DNA of 64,000 nt from positions 85,258 to 149,257 of the forward strand of contig NZ_PPEK01000005.1 in assembly GCF_002899715.1 (NCBI RefSeq). Direction: 5' to 3'. Below, one piece after another: positions 35,227 to 43,961 of the stretch. Under the pieces are notes generated by a model. That model made no database searches. It was given only the letters and a program-made list of their open reading frames with translations, and was not told the origin of the DNA. The stretch is from Enteroscipio rubneri (GTDB lineage: Bacteria; Actinomycetota; Coriobacteriia; Coriobacteriales; Eggerthellaceae). A program made the translations under genes and the position numbers. The stretch's first letter is position 1. The number at the start of each line of letters is the position of its first letter.

Positions 35227-35519
35227 GCGATATGAAGATCACGGTGAACGTCGACGAGTATCTGGCGATCAACAAGTACGAGGTCGACGAGTCCAACGCG
35301 CATATCGAGCTCGTCGACGATCCGTCCGATGCCGAGTTCGACAAGCTGATTCGCGTGTGCCCCGCCGCGCTGTACAAGCGTGACGACGAGGGAGCCAAGA
35401 CGTTCGACTACGCCGGGTGCCTGGAATGCGGTACCTGCCGCATTGCCTGCGGCGACACCATTATCAAGAAGTGGGAGTACCCGCAGCCCACGATGGGCGT
35501 AGAGTACCGCTTCGGCTAG
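35223..35519 (+). CDS. fixX: FixX-type ferredoxin-like protein
   Basis: 98 residues. Cysteines C46 (RVCPAAL) and C66, C69, C72, C76 (AGCLECGTCRIAC) are placed as in FixX ferredoxins. Small iron-sulfur partner of FixC. The ATG overlaps the fixC stop by 4 bases (ATGA), so it is translationally coupled. Confidence 0.93.
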   Translation: MSDMKITVNVDEYLAINKYEVDESNAHIELVDDPSDAEFDKLIRVCPAALYKRDDEGAKTFDYAGCLECGTCRIACGDTIIKKWEYPQPTMGVEYRFG

Positions 35520-35580
35520 GAGCGGTCGCTCTTCGCTACGATAGGCGCTTCGGCGTTCGCGGACGCTGGTTGCTGACAAC

Positions 35581-35610
35581 GGCCCGAAACCCTCCTGAGG
35601 GGTTCGGGCC
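35581..35610. terminator. terminator between fixX and the PucR gene
   Basis: 13-bp stem with one A-G mismatch (35581-35593 with 35598-35610), loop CCTG; between convergent genes. Confidence 0.7.
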
Positions 35611-35651
35611 GTCGCTTGCGCATGGATAGTTCCCCGTGGTCCGCGCGAGCC

Positions 35652-37265
35652 TCATTTGCGGTCGGCGTCGGAAGACGGGAAAGGCGATGGCGTCGTCCCC
35701 GTTTTTGAAAGCAAGCGCAAAGACAGGTGTATCCGGAGCGGGTCGAAGCCTTTCTCGGCCAGGTCCTCAAGGTCGATGCCGCTTATAGCCTTGATGCGCT
35801 TCAAGCGGTATGCGAGCGTATTGCGATGGATGAAAAGCGCTTCGGCTGTGCGTACGGCGCTGCAACCATGCTCGAGATAGGCGAGTGCCGTTGGCACATA
35901 GTCTGCCCCATCGCGCGCATCGAAGAGCGCGAGTTCGACGATGCTGCGATCAAGCAGCTGGTGCACGCCGTCGTCGAGCGCGAGCCGCTCGGCAGCGTCC
36001 TCGAACCAGCAGTCGTCATAAAAGCAGGTTCGCGATATGCCGAACCTGCCCGCATAGGCTCCTTTGTCGGCATGTCGATAGGCGAATGCGGCTTGATCAG
36101 CCGCCGTGCGCACGAGCGAGAAATCCATGAAAAGCGATGAAAACCCCGCAAGAAATCGCGGCTCCGTATCGGGGGCGGCATCGCAGCGGGCGTGGCGATC
36201 GTGCATAACGCTCAAAGGATAGTCGTCGTTGCGCGCGATCATCAGGTGGGATGCTCCCTCCCGGTAGAAGCGTGCCAACGGATAGCGCCTGGAGATACGT
36301 CGCAGTGTCTGCGCGCTCTGCGCTTCATCCTCCTCGTCTGCCCCGCTGAAACACGCCACAAAATAGGAGTCGTCTACCTTCCACCCCAGCTCAGCCAGTC
36401 CGCATTCGAGTGCGCGCGGTCGCACGGCCGATCCGGCGAGCAGGTCGCGCAGCGGGCCGAGGGATGCTTCCGCGATTTGGGGATAGGTCTTTCGGGGAAG
36501 AATCATGTTGAGCATATCGCCGAACCGGTCGGCGAGGGCCAGATCGGCGGGTGTGAACGGGGCGTTCACATCAACCAGCTCGAAGCAGCCGTGATACGCA
36601 TCGCCGCACACGAGATTGCGTACGAGATAGGTGCGACCATCGTCCATCGCATTGGGGACGAGATAGGCGTCTCGCCTTCCGAATGCGTTTCCCGAACATG
36701 CCGCCCATGCCTCCGCGTAGAGCTCGGAAGGGCACATGCCGGTTTCGATTGCGGGGGTCCACAGCCGGTCGTGAAAGCCTTCAGGAATCGTCCCGGCCGT
36801 CAGAACGAAGTAGAGTGCTCCGTCGGAAAGCATGATCGGGTTCGAGAACATGGTCGCTGCGACGTCGAACACCTCCTGCAGCGGGGCGTCGCGGGCCATT
36901 GCTGCAAGGATGCCTTCCGCCCAACCGTCAAGGCGCATACGGTACTCAAGGAGGCGTCCGAGCAGTTCATGAGGGGACGGAAGCCCCTCTGTAGCCGGTA
37001 CGAAGATCGCGTTCAAACCTTCTAAGCTCAGATGGTTCGCATCGGCATCGTATCCGAGCACGACGAACGATCCGAAGTGCGCGATGTCGTGTTTCTGCTG
37101 CATGCACGTGCAGATATCGGCGATGAAAAGGGTTCCAGGGCGCGGTCTGCTTGCGGGCGAGAACACTTCGATACGGTCGAGGTCGAGCGCCGAGTGCGAC
37201 GCGAACCGGGCAATGGGGTGCAGATCGGCGAGCTCTGCATAGACGAGATCGAGATTGAAGTCCAT
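35652..37265 (-). CDS. PucR/CdaR-family transcriptional regulator
   Basis: 537 residues. The C-terminal helix-turn-helix of this family is clear: CSAVRTAEALFIHRNTLAYR then LKRIKAISGIDLEDLAEK (about 480-515). The upstream 450 residues have no membrane segments and should hold ligand-sensing domains. ATG 37265 has AAGGAG; a longer frame to 37346 lacks one. It is divergent from the molybdoenzyme operon and is its probable regulator. Confidence 0.9.
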   Translation of the reverse strand: MDFNLDLVYAELADLHPIARFASHSALDLDRIEVFSPASRPRPGTLFIADICTCMQQKHDIAHFGSFVVLGYDADANHLSLEGLNAIFVPATEGLPSPHELLGRLLEYRMRLDGWAEGILAAMARDAPLQEVFDVAATMFSNPIMLSDGALYFVLTAGTIPEGFHDRLWTPAIETGMCPSELYAEAWAACSGNAFGRRDAYLVPNAMDDGRTYLVRNLVCGDAYHGCFELVDVNAPFTPADLALADRFGDMLNMILPRKTYPQIAEASLGPLRDLLAGSAVRPRALECGLAELGWKVDDSYFVACFSGADEEDEAQSAQTLRRISRRYPLARFYREGASHLMIARNDDYPLSVMHDRHARCDAAPDTEPRFLAGFSSLFMDFSLVRTAADQAAFAYRHADKGAYAGRFGISRTCFYDDCWFEDAAERLALDDGVHQLLDRSIVELALFDARDGADYVPTALAYLEHGCSAVRTAEALFIHRNTLAYRLKRIKAISGIDLEDLAEKGFDPLRIHLSLRLLSKTGTTPSPFPSSDADRK

Positions 37266-37588
37266 AGCACTCCTTGGCGGCGGAACGGTTCGATGCCCTG
37301 ACGAGGCTTCTCTGATAATCGGCTGGTTTGAGAAGCCGATCGGCACGGCCTTATCAACGGGTGAGCAACGGCGGGCCTTCCAATCGGCGACGTCCGGTCA
37401 TTCTATCAGGTATGAGTCCGAGCTTTGTTCAGAATGCACAAAGCATCATGCTCATATTTGGTTCGAGAAGACGATGACGGCGCCGCGTGTGCTGGCTAGA
37501 CTTAGCGGCCGGAACGCCTCTCGGCGCACCTGCGGCGGGAAGAAGCGAACGAGCAAACGAACGTGGAACGAGAGCGAAGGAGCACGGC
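37266..37588. promoter_or_regulatory. divergent control region PucR / molybdoenzyme operon
   Basis: 323 bases without a gene. Inverted repeats: GGCTTCTC/GAGAAGCC (37305-37312 with 37330-37337), overlapping ATCGGCT/AGCCGAT (37318-37324 with 37334-37340), and GCTTTGT/ACAAAGC (37422-37428 with 37438-37444). The first two share bases and may be alternative sites. Confidence 0.5.
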
Positions 37589-39997
37589 ATGGAGCTGACG
37601 AGACGTGGCTTCCTGAAAGAGTCGCTTGCGGCGTGCGGCATGGGCGCGGCGGCAAGCATGGTGATGCCGTACGGATGGTTGGCGCCTGCAGCAGCGCATG
37701 CAGCCGTTGGCCCTGCGGGCGCGACGAGCGCTGATGGGGGCGAGGAACGTATCGCCTGCACGTACCATCAGGAGCATTGCGGCGGGATGTGCCCGCTCAA
37801 GTGCACGGTCCGGAACGGGCGCCTGGTGAAGGTGGAGCCGAACGACTGCGTGGACGACCGTTACGAGACCATTTGCCTCAAGGGCATAGCCGAAGTGGAG
37901 CACGTCTACGGAGCCGGGCGCGTGCAGGTGCCGCTCAAACGCTCCGGCGAGCGCGGGTCGAATGAGTTCGTGCAGGTGAGCTGGGATGAAGCGCTTGATG
38001 ATATCGTGGCGCGCATTCAGGGCATCCAAGAGACGCACGGCAATGATGCCGTGATGGTCACGGCATCAAGTGAGGCGAACTTTCCGTTTCTGGCCGCCAT
38101 GCTCGGCGCCCAGACGGGCGGTAACACAGGTATCGACGTGGGTACCGGAAACGGACTTGATCCTGCCATCGGGTTTGGCGGAGGCTATGCCATGGCGACC
38201 GCCGAAGCGCGCGATTGGGTGAATGCGCGATTCGTGCTGACCGTCGGCAGCAATTTCTGCGAATCCAGCTTGCCTCAGGTGCGTTTGTTCTTCGAGGCGA
38301 AGGAGGCCGGGGCGAATATGATCGTCGTCGACCCGCATTTCTCCACCACGGCGTCGAAGGCCGATGAGTGGGTGCCCATCGAGACGGGCACCGACGCGGC
38401 GTTGTTTCTGGCCATGGCGCACGTCATCCTTAATGAGGGCCTGGGCGACGCGGTGTTCATGGCGGCGCATACGTCGCTGCCCTTCTTGGTGGACGTCAGG
38501 ACGGGATCGCTCCTGCGCGAGCATGTGGCGGATCCTGCGGCGGAGGAGCCCGAGACGGGTGTGCAGAACCCGTTTCTTGTGATCGGGTCGGATGGAGCGC
38601 CGGTTCCCTATGATCGCGCCGGCGTCGAGCCGGCTCTTTCCGGCACGACGAAGGTGGGTGAAGCGCAGGCGCGCACAGTCTACGACCTGCTTGTCGAGAG
38701 CCTGTCCTCCTGCACGCCCGCCTGGGGCGCCGATATCACCGGTGTTGTCGAGGAGAAGATCGTCGAGCTTGCACGGCTTTATGCACAGGGCCCGTCCACT
38801 ATTGCTTTGGGATGGGGTGGCAACGACAAGCTGTCCAACGCCGATATAGCCGGGCATGCGGCCGCCGTGCTCGCTGGCATTACCGGCAACATCGCCAAAC
38901 CCGGTGCGAACATTGGCGTGTTCGTGGGTGGCTGCTGGAATGGTCGCTCGACCACGCTCGGAGCGTGGGAGCTGCCTGAGGGCATGGAGCCGTCCGAGGA
39001 CGAGATGGCCGCCTACGACATGCGTGAGAAGCTCAACAACGTGCGCGCCTACATCTGCTGCGGCGATTTTATGGCGCAGCACTTCGCGCACATGGCAAAG
39101 ACCGAGGACTGGGCGCGTTCGCTCGATCTCATCGTGTCCATCGACCCGTACTTTACCGAGGGTGCGAAGTGGGCCGACTACGTGTTGCCGGCTACGACGC
39201 GCTTCGAATTGGACGCCGAGGTGGGCAATGCCAAGGTGGGCTACAACCAGCTTGTGCTACAGAACAAGGTGATCGACCCGCTATTCGAGGCCAAAACCGA
39301 TTTCTGGATTCAGAAGGAGTTTGCGCGCAGGCTGGGCGTTGAGGACGCGCTCCCGTCGGACTCAGTCGAGCTCGTTGAGACTCTCATTTCTGGGGCTGAG
39401 GATCCTGAGATTGGCTCTCTCACCATCGGGCAGATTAATAAGAATCATGGAGCCTGGCCTCTGCCCGACATCGACGAGCCGCGTCAAGAGTTCGCCGACC
39501 TCGTATTCGCCACGAGCTCGGGACGACTTGACCTCTACTACGAGAATCTCGTTTCCTTCGGGCAGGCGCTGCCCGCATGGGAGCCGCCTGTTGAAGCATG
39601 GCGGGACAATCCAAAGCGCGCCGACTTTCCGTTGCAGCTGGCGAATGTGCGCACGCGGTTCCATATTCACAATCAGTTCAACGATGCGCGGTGGATTCAG
39701 CAGTATTTCGAGCCAACGCTTGATGCGAATCCCGCCGATCTCGAGGCGCGAGGCCTAGCTACAGGGGATGTCGCAGAGGTGTTCAACGATCGGGGCAGCT
39801 TTGAGGTGCGCGTACAGGGCAATCCTTCCATTCGGCCCGGCTCGGCGCGTCTGTGCGAGGGCGCGACGGCCGACTATCTTGCGAGGGGCAACATGCAATC
39901 CGTTACGAACGATACGATGATCGAGCGTGGCTCGGAGCTTCTGTGCGGCCCGGTCATTCCATTCTCGGACACCCTTGTGGAACTCAGGAAAGCGTAA
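37589..39997 (+). CDS. DMSO-reductase-family molybdopterin catalytic subunit, Tat-exported
   Basis: 802 residues. The N-terminus has a twin-arginine signal (TRRGFLK at 4-10, then a hydrophobic stretch ending near AAAHA). Mature part: 4Fe-4S cysteines C64, C68, C72, C96; molybdopterin-binding blocks such as VTVSWDEAL-like QVSWDEALDDI and, at the C-terminus, the dinucleotide-binding domain with RFHIHNQFN and ARLCEGATADYL. It works outside the membrane with the B and C subunits. The substrate (a sulfoxide, N-oxide or a phenol-type acceptor) cannot be told. GAAGGAG precedes ATG 37589. Confidence 0.93.
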   Translation: MELTRRGFLKESLAACGMGAAASMVMPYGWLAPAAAHAAVGPAGATSADGGEERIACTYHQEHCGGMCPLKCTVRNGRLVKVEPNDCVDDRYETICLKGIAEVEHVYGAGRVQVPLKRSGERGSNEFVQVSWDEALDDIVARIQGIQETHGNDAVMVTASSEANFPFLAAMLGAQTGGNTGIDVGTGNGLDPAIGFGGGYAMATAEARDWVNARFVLTVGSNFCESSLPQVRLFFEAKEAGANMIVVDPHFSTTASKADEWVPIETGTDAALFLAMAHVILNEGLGDAVFMAAHTSLPFLVDVRTGSLLREHVADPAAEEPETGVQNPFLVIGSDGAPVPYDRAGVEPALSGTTKVGEAQARTVYDLLVESLSSCTPAWGADITGVVEEKIVELARLYAQGPSTIALGWGGNDKLSNADIAGHAAAVLAGITGNIAKPGANIGVFVGGCWNGRSTTLGAWELPEGMEPSEDEMAAYDMREKLNNVRAYICCGDFMAQHFAHMAKTEDWARSLDLIVSIDPYFTEGAKWADYVLPATTRFELDAEVGNAKVGYNQLVLQNKVIDPLFEAKTDFWIQKEFARRLGVEDALPSDSVELVETLISGAEDPEIGSLTIGQINKNHGAWPLPDIDEPRQEFADLVFATSSGRLDLYYENLVSFGQALPAWEPPVEAWRDNPKRADFPLQLANVRTRFHIHNQFNDARWIQQYFEPTLDANPADLEARGLATGDVAEVFNDRGSFEVRVQGNPSIRPGSARLCEGATADYLARGNMQSVTNDTMIERGSELLCGPVIPFSDTLVELRKA

Positions 39998-40007
39998 GGA
40001 GGCAGCC

Positions 40008-40625
40008 ATGACCAAGCTTGCCATCGCGATCGATCTTGACCGCTGCGTGGGATGCCACACCTGCGCGAACGCCTGCAAGATGCAAAACAATGTACCCATG
40101 GGGATGCTTTGGAACAGGATTCTCACGAAGGATTGCGACGTCATCGACGGAGCGGTGGGGGAGTACCCTGCGCTCGCCCGCACCTATCTGCCGGTACAGT
40201 GCCAGCATTGCGCGAATGCGCCGTGCCAGAAGGCGTGCCCGACTGGCGCCACGTACAAGGACGAGAAAGGCCGAGTCGAGGTGGATTACGACAAGTGCAT
40301 CGGCTGTCGTATGTGCATGGCGGCGTGCCCCTACAATGCGCGCGTGTTTAACTGGGACGACCCGGTACGCGAGCCTGGTTTCGACTATGGTGACGCTCGC
40401 GTTCCTGTCCGTGCAAAGGGCGTGGTGGAGAAGTGCACGCTATGCAAGGAGCGAACCGATGGCGACGAGGTTCCCCTGTGCGTGCGCGTGTGTCCAGCGC
40501 GTGCCCGCATCTTCGGTGATTTGGACGATCCCGACAGCGAGATATCCCGGGCTGCACTTCGTTCGGGCGCGCATCATCTTCTCGAAGAAAAGGGTTCTCG
40601 GCCCCAGATCTTCTACATCGGTTAG
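40008..40625 (+). CDS. four-cluster ferredoxin electron-transfer subunit (DmsB-like)
   Basis: 205 residues with four cysteine groups: CVGCHTCANAC (15-25), CQHCANAPCQKACP, CIGCRMCMAACP and CTLCKERTDG with a later CVRVCP. This is the DmsB/NrfC pattern for four 4Fe-4S clusters between the membrane anchor and the catalytic subunit. It lies 10 bases after the catalytic gene with AAGGAGG as ribosome site. Confidence 0.95.
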   Translation: MTKLAIAIDLDRCVGCHTCANACKMQNNVPMGMLWNRILTKDCDVIDGAVGEYPALARTYLPVQCQHCANAPCQKACPTGATYKDEKGRVEVDYDKCIGCRMCMAACPYNARVFNWDDPVREPGFDYGDARVPVRAKGVVEKCTLCKERTDGDEVPLCVRVCPARARIFGDLDDPDSEISRAALRSGAHHLLEEKGSRPQIFYIG

Positions 40626-40633
40626 GAGAGATC

Positions 40634-41941
40634 ATGAGTCTGACAAGGCCTTACAAAATCACTATCGCCGTTTTGGCCGTGCTCGTCGCACTCGGTATGG
40701 GCGCCTACATCTTCCAGCTTGTTGGAGGCCTGGGCGTCACCGGCATGTCGAACGGCACGTCGTGGGGGCTCTACATCGCGGGCTTCATGTTTCTCGAAGG
40801 ACTTGGCGCCGGCGCGCTTGCCATAGCTTCAGGTGTGACGGTGTTCCGCGCTTCGGCATATCGTGCGGCAGTGCTCCCGGCCGTCATCATATCCGTCGTG
40901 TGCATGCTGCTGGCCGGGGCCCTCGTACTCATCGACCTGGGCGGTGTCGTCCGTATAGCGAACATGATGCTCTCGTTCAACCCTGCTTCTCCTTTGTTCT
41001 GGGATGTCTGTCTGGTCAGCTGCTTTCTCGTGGTGGGCGTGGTGTTTTTGTACCTGCTGACGTCCAAACGCGGCACTGCGGCCAGCCAGATGGCGACGGC
41101 GCGCATCGCTCTGCCTATTGCGGTGCTCGTGCCTTCCGTCACGGCGTGGCTTTTCGGATTGCAGATCGCTCGTGAGGGGTGGTACTCGTCGATCATGGCC
41201 CCTCTGTTTGTCGCATCGGCGCTCGACTCGGGCTTGGCGCTGCTCGTGCTCGCACTTATCTGGTTGAACCGCAACCGCGTGCGGGCTGGTTCAGAAAGAT
41301 GCCTCTCGGGTTTGGCCGGGTTGCTCGCCCTGTTCGTTGCTGTCGACGGCTATATGGTTGGCTGCGAGGTGCTGACTATGGCGTACCCGGGTACGGAGGG
41401 GGCCGCCGCATTGCTCGCTGAGATGACGTCGGGATCGATGGCGCCGTTTTTCTGGATCGAGGTCATCGTCGGCGTGTTCGCGCCTTGCTTGATTCTTGCG
41501 TTTGCGAAGAACCGACGTCGGCCGGGCATCGTGGCTCTTGCAAGTGCCGGCGTGCTTGCAGGTGTGTTCTGCAAGCGCATCTGGCTGCTGCTTGGCAGCT
41601 TCGTCTATCCCAATGTGGCTGGCGCGCCCGGGCTTATCTCCGGTTCGAGCTCGACGCAGGGCGTCGAAGGCGTGCACGGTTGGACGGTCGTCAGTTCGTA
41701 TGCTCCGACGCTTCCCGAGGTGCTCATCGTGGCAGGTGTTTTCGCGCTCGGCGTCCTGGCCTTCCTCGTGCTCGCTCAACGATTTTTGGTGGACGATGTC
41801 TCATCAGAAGAAGGATTGACGGACAAAGGCATGCTCGCTGTTGAAAGAGAGGACGTCGTTGCGTCCCACGAGCCGATCGAAGCCTCCCTCGATTGCCGTT
41901 TCGGGACGGTGCGCGCCGGCGAGCAGGAGCGGTCGCAATGA
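40634..41941 (+). CDS. NrfD/DmsC-type membrane anchor subunit
   Basis: 435 residues with about ten hydrophobic segments, e.g. ITIAVLAVLVALGMGAYIF and MFLEGLGAGALAIASGV. Polysulfide-reductase NrfD-like; oxidises the menaquinol pool and passes electrons to the B subunit. The final 40 residues are charged and cytoplasmic. Overlaps the next gene by ATGA. Confidence 0.9.
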   Translation: MSLTRPYKITIAVLAVLVALGMGAYIFQLVGGLGVTGMSNGTSWGLYIAGFMFLEGLGAGALAIASGVTVFRASAYRAAVLPAVIISVVCMLLAGALVLIDLGGVVRIANMMLSFNPASPLFWDVCLVSCFLVVGVVFLYLLTSKRGTAASQMATARIALPIAVLVPSVTAWLFGLQIAREGWYSSIMAPLFVASALDSGLALLVLALIWLNRNRVRAGSERCLSGLAGLLALFVAVDGYMVGCEVLTMAYPGTEGAAALLAEMTSGSMAPFFWIEVIVGVFAPCLILAFAKNRRRPGIVALASAGVLAGVFCKRIWLLLGSFVYPNVAGAPGLISGSSSTQGVEGVHGWTVVSSYAPTLPEVLIVAGVFALGVLAFLVLAQRFLVDDVSSEEGLTDKGMLAVEREDVVASHEPIEASLDCRFGTVRAGEQERSQ

Positions 41942-42654
41942 GTGTGCTCGACGTGCCGTCTGCTCGCATGCAAGCGGATGCCGAGCCGAGCGCGGGCGTC
42001 TTCGCGTTCGGTCCTTCGGAATGGGAGCTTTTGTCCGAGCGGTTCGCCTTTTTGGGAAACAGCCTGCTCGATCCACCCTCGCGCGATACGGCCCTCGGAC
42101 TGCACGAGCAGTTTTGGGGCGTTTTCGCAGAGGGGCTCGTCGGCGTCGGCTGTGCGAACGAGCTCATCGTGAGCGGCGTGGATCATGCGCAACGCTTCGC
42201 GCGCCGTATGGCTGTCGGAGGTGAGGGCGCGCTCGGTCTTGTTCGGATGGAGCATGCGCGTTTGTTCGTCGGCCCTCCGAAGCCCGCCGCTCCTCCTTGG
42301 GAGACGTTCTATGCGCAGCCTGGATGCATCGGAGATGCGGGCTTCGGCCGCGCGACGTTCGCTATGCGCTCCATACTGCGGCAGGCAGGCTTGGAGGTGC
42401 GGGGCGCAAGCAACCAGTACGCTGACCATATGGGGCTCGAGCTGCTCTACATTGCAACGCTCTGCGATCGATTCGCCAGCGCGCCGCCTTCCGCTGATGA
42501 GGTTGCGATGCTGGTTGGCTTTGTGGGGACGCATCCGGGTGCATGGGCGCCGGCGTTCTGCGCGGCCGTGCAGAACGCAGCCCCCGACGGCTACTACCGG
42601 TGCATCGCGGAGACGGCTACAGGACTGTGCCGATGCCTGGCTCGGAATGCCTAG
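41938..42654 (+). CDS. TorD/DmsD-family maturation chaperone
   Basis: 238 residues. The chaperone motif RMEHARLFVGPPKPAAPPWE (about residues 102-121) and the following WETFY are typical of TorD/DmsD proteins, which bind the Tat signal and apo-enzyme until the molybdenum cofactor is inserted. Starts at ATG 41938 inside the NrfD stop (4-base overlap). It completes a four-gene operon (A, B, C, chaperone). Confidence 0.9.
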   Translation: MSVLDVPSARMQADAEPSAGVFAFGPSEWELLSERFAFLGNSLLDPPSRDTALGLHEQFWGVFAEGLVGVGCANELIVSGVDHAQRFARRMAVGGEGALGLVRMEHARLFVGPPKPAAPPWETFYAQPGCIGDAGFGRATFAMRSILRQAGLEVRGASNQYADHMGLELLYIATLCDRFASAPPSADEVAMLVGFVGTHPGAWAPAFCAAVQNAAPDGYYRCIAETATGLCRCLARNA

Positions 42655-42715
42655 GAGCTTGCGAGGTGCGGACATCGTGCGGCCATCGAGTCTTGTAATG
42701 GCGGGGTAAACAAAA

Positions 42716-42741
42716 AGATCACCGGTATATACCGGTGATCT
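42716..42741 (-). terminator. terminator of tRNA-Asn
   Basis: 26-base perfect palindrome (13-bp stem) followed on the minus strand by a T run (A12-A16 on plus, 42712-42716), 10 bases past the tRNA end. Confidence 0.85.
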
Positions 42742-42750
42742 GGCATTTTA

Positions 42751-42825
42751 TGGCTCCCCGGGTAGGATTCGAACCTACAACCCTCCGGTTAACAGCCGGA
42801 TGCTCTGCCGTTGAGCTACCGAGGA
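42751..42825 (-). tRNA. tRNA-Asn (anticodon GTT)
   Basis: 75 bases with an encoded CCA end. Acceptor stem TCCTCGG/CCGGGGA, D arm GCTCAACGGCAGAGC, anticodon arm CCGGCTGTTAACCGG with GTT at 42791-42793 (as AAC on plus), T arm GTAGGTTCGAATCCTAC. Confidence 0.98.
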
Positions 42826-42852
42826 ATCAAGCGCTTCAGTGCGCAAGTGAGA

Positions 42853-42880
42853 ATTATACCCGAACCTCGCCAATACGCAA
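42853..42880 (-). promoter_or_regulatory. promoter of tRNA-Asn
   Basis: A perfect minus-strand TATAAT (42853-42858) with TTGCGT 16 bases upstream; 28 bases before the tRNA 5' end. Confidence 0.6.
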
Positions 42881-42962
42881 TACCGAATTTTCGGCGAAAT
42901 GCGCGGGTTGTGGGGCTGATTCGGCGCTGTTTTCCGAACTGCTCCTCCTGCGGTTCGCGCTG

Positions 42963-43352
42963 CTATGCTTCGGGCGCATCCCCGCGAATCACACGTTCCT
43001 TCATGAGCATCTCTTCGTAGTTTTCGATCTTACCGTTCAAACGGTCGAGGCCGGCCTGCATGTCGGCGATGCGCTTCTCCACCAGCTCGCGCTGCTCTTC
43101 CAGCAGCGTTTTGCGCGCGGCGGCCGTGTGCTCGCCCTGCTCGAACAGCTGCATGTACTCGATGAGCGCCTCGATGGACACGCCGGCGCCGCGCATGCAC
43201 TTCACGAATTGCACGCGCGCGCAGTCCTGCTCGCCGTAGTCACGCACACCGCTTGCGTTGCGCGTGACGCTGGGCAGCAAACCGATGCGCTCATAGTAGC
43301 GTAGGGTGTCGGCGCTCAATCCGTACTGTTTGCTCACTTCGGCTATCTTCAT
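42963..43352 (-). CDS. MerR-family transcriptional regulator
   Basis: 129 residues. N-terminal winged helix MKIAEVSKQYGLSADTLRYY then ERIGLLPSVTRN; the second half is a coiled coil (about 77-120: AAARKTLLEEQRELVEKRIA...). No metal-binding cysteine array at the C-terminus, so it is more like the MerR group that senses small organics. ATG 43352 has GAAAGGAG nine bases upstream. The frame is open much further but without a better start. Confidence 0.9.
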   Translation of the reverse strand: MKIAEVSKQYGLSADTLRYYERIGLLPSVTRNASGVRDYGEQDCARVQFVKCMRGAGVSIEALIEYMQLFEQGEHTAAARKTLLEEQRELVEKRIADMQAGLDRLNGKIENYEEMLMKERVIRGDAPEA

Positions 43353-43632
43353 AGCGCGTCGCTCCTTTCGTTCGCGTGCTGTGCCTATTGAAGCACATGG
43401 AGCGCACTCCAAGTCAAGCGATCGGATGAAAGCGGATCCGCTTCGCAGATAAAGGACGCCGAACGCGCGGATTCGAGCGCGCGTCGGAGGATGAGCATGT
43501 CGCGTTCGCGCAATGATAGCACCGCCTTCTGCGCGGAGAACGAGACCGACGGCGCGGAAACCGCAGCCGCGGGAGTAAGCCTGTGGCAAGCGTTTTCCCG
43601 CTGCGGCGGCTAGCGGGGCGTGTCGTTCTCCC

Positions 43633-43863
43633 ATGTCATCGAACTTTGGAGCATTCCCACTAAAGAACCTCGTGAAAAACGACTTGGGCTTCACGTTCCT
43701 GCCGCGTTTCGCCGTGGCCAGCGAGCTGCGCGCCGGCGAGCTGGTGGAGTTCGAGGCGGGGCTGGGCGAAACCGTCATCACGGCGGCGTGCTGCTGGCAC
43801 AAGGACAAATGGGCGAGCCCTCTGATAAGCTTGTTTTCCGGGCTCTGCGAAAGCGGGTGGTAG
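43633..43863 (+). pseudogene. C-terminal remnant of a LysR-family regulator
   Basis: 76 codons. LKNLVKNDLGFTFLPRFAVA and SELRAGELVEFEAGLGETVI read like the last third of a LysR substrate-binding domain, ending HKDKWASPLISLFSGLCES. The DNA-binding domain and first two thirds are missing: the same frame has a stop at 43576 and nothing LysR-like upstream. No convincing ribosome site. It is probably the tail of a deleted regulator gene. Confidence 0.65.
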
Positions 43864-43961
43864 CTTCGGCCGAATATCGGCTATCATAAATGGTCGCGCC
43901 GGTGCGGTCGAAAGCCGCTTCGTCGCGCCGCAAACGAGTCGAGGGAAAGCACGCACGCACC

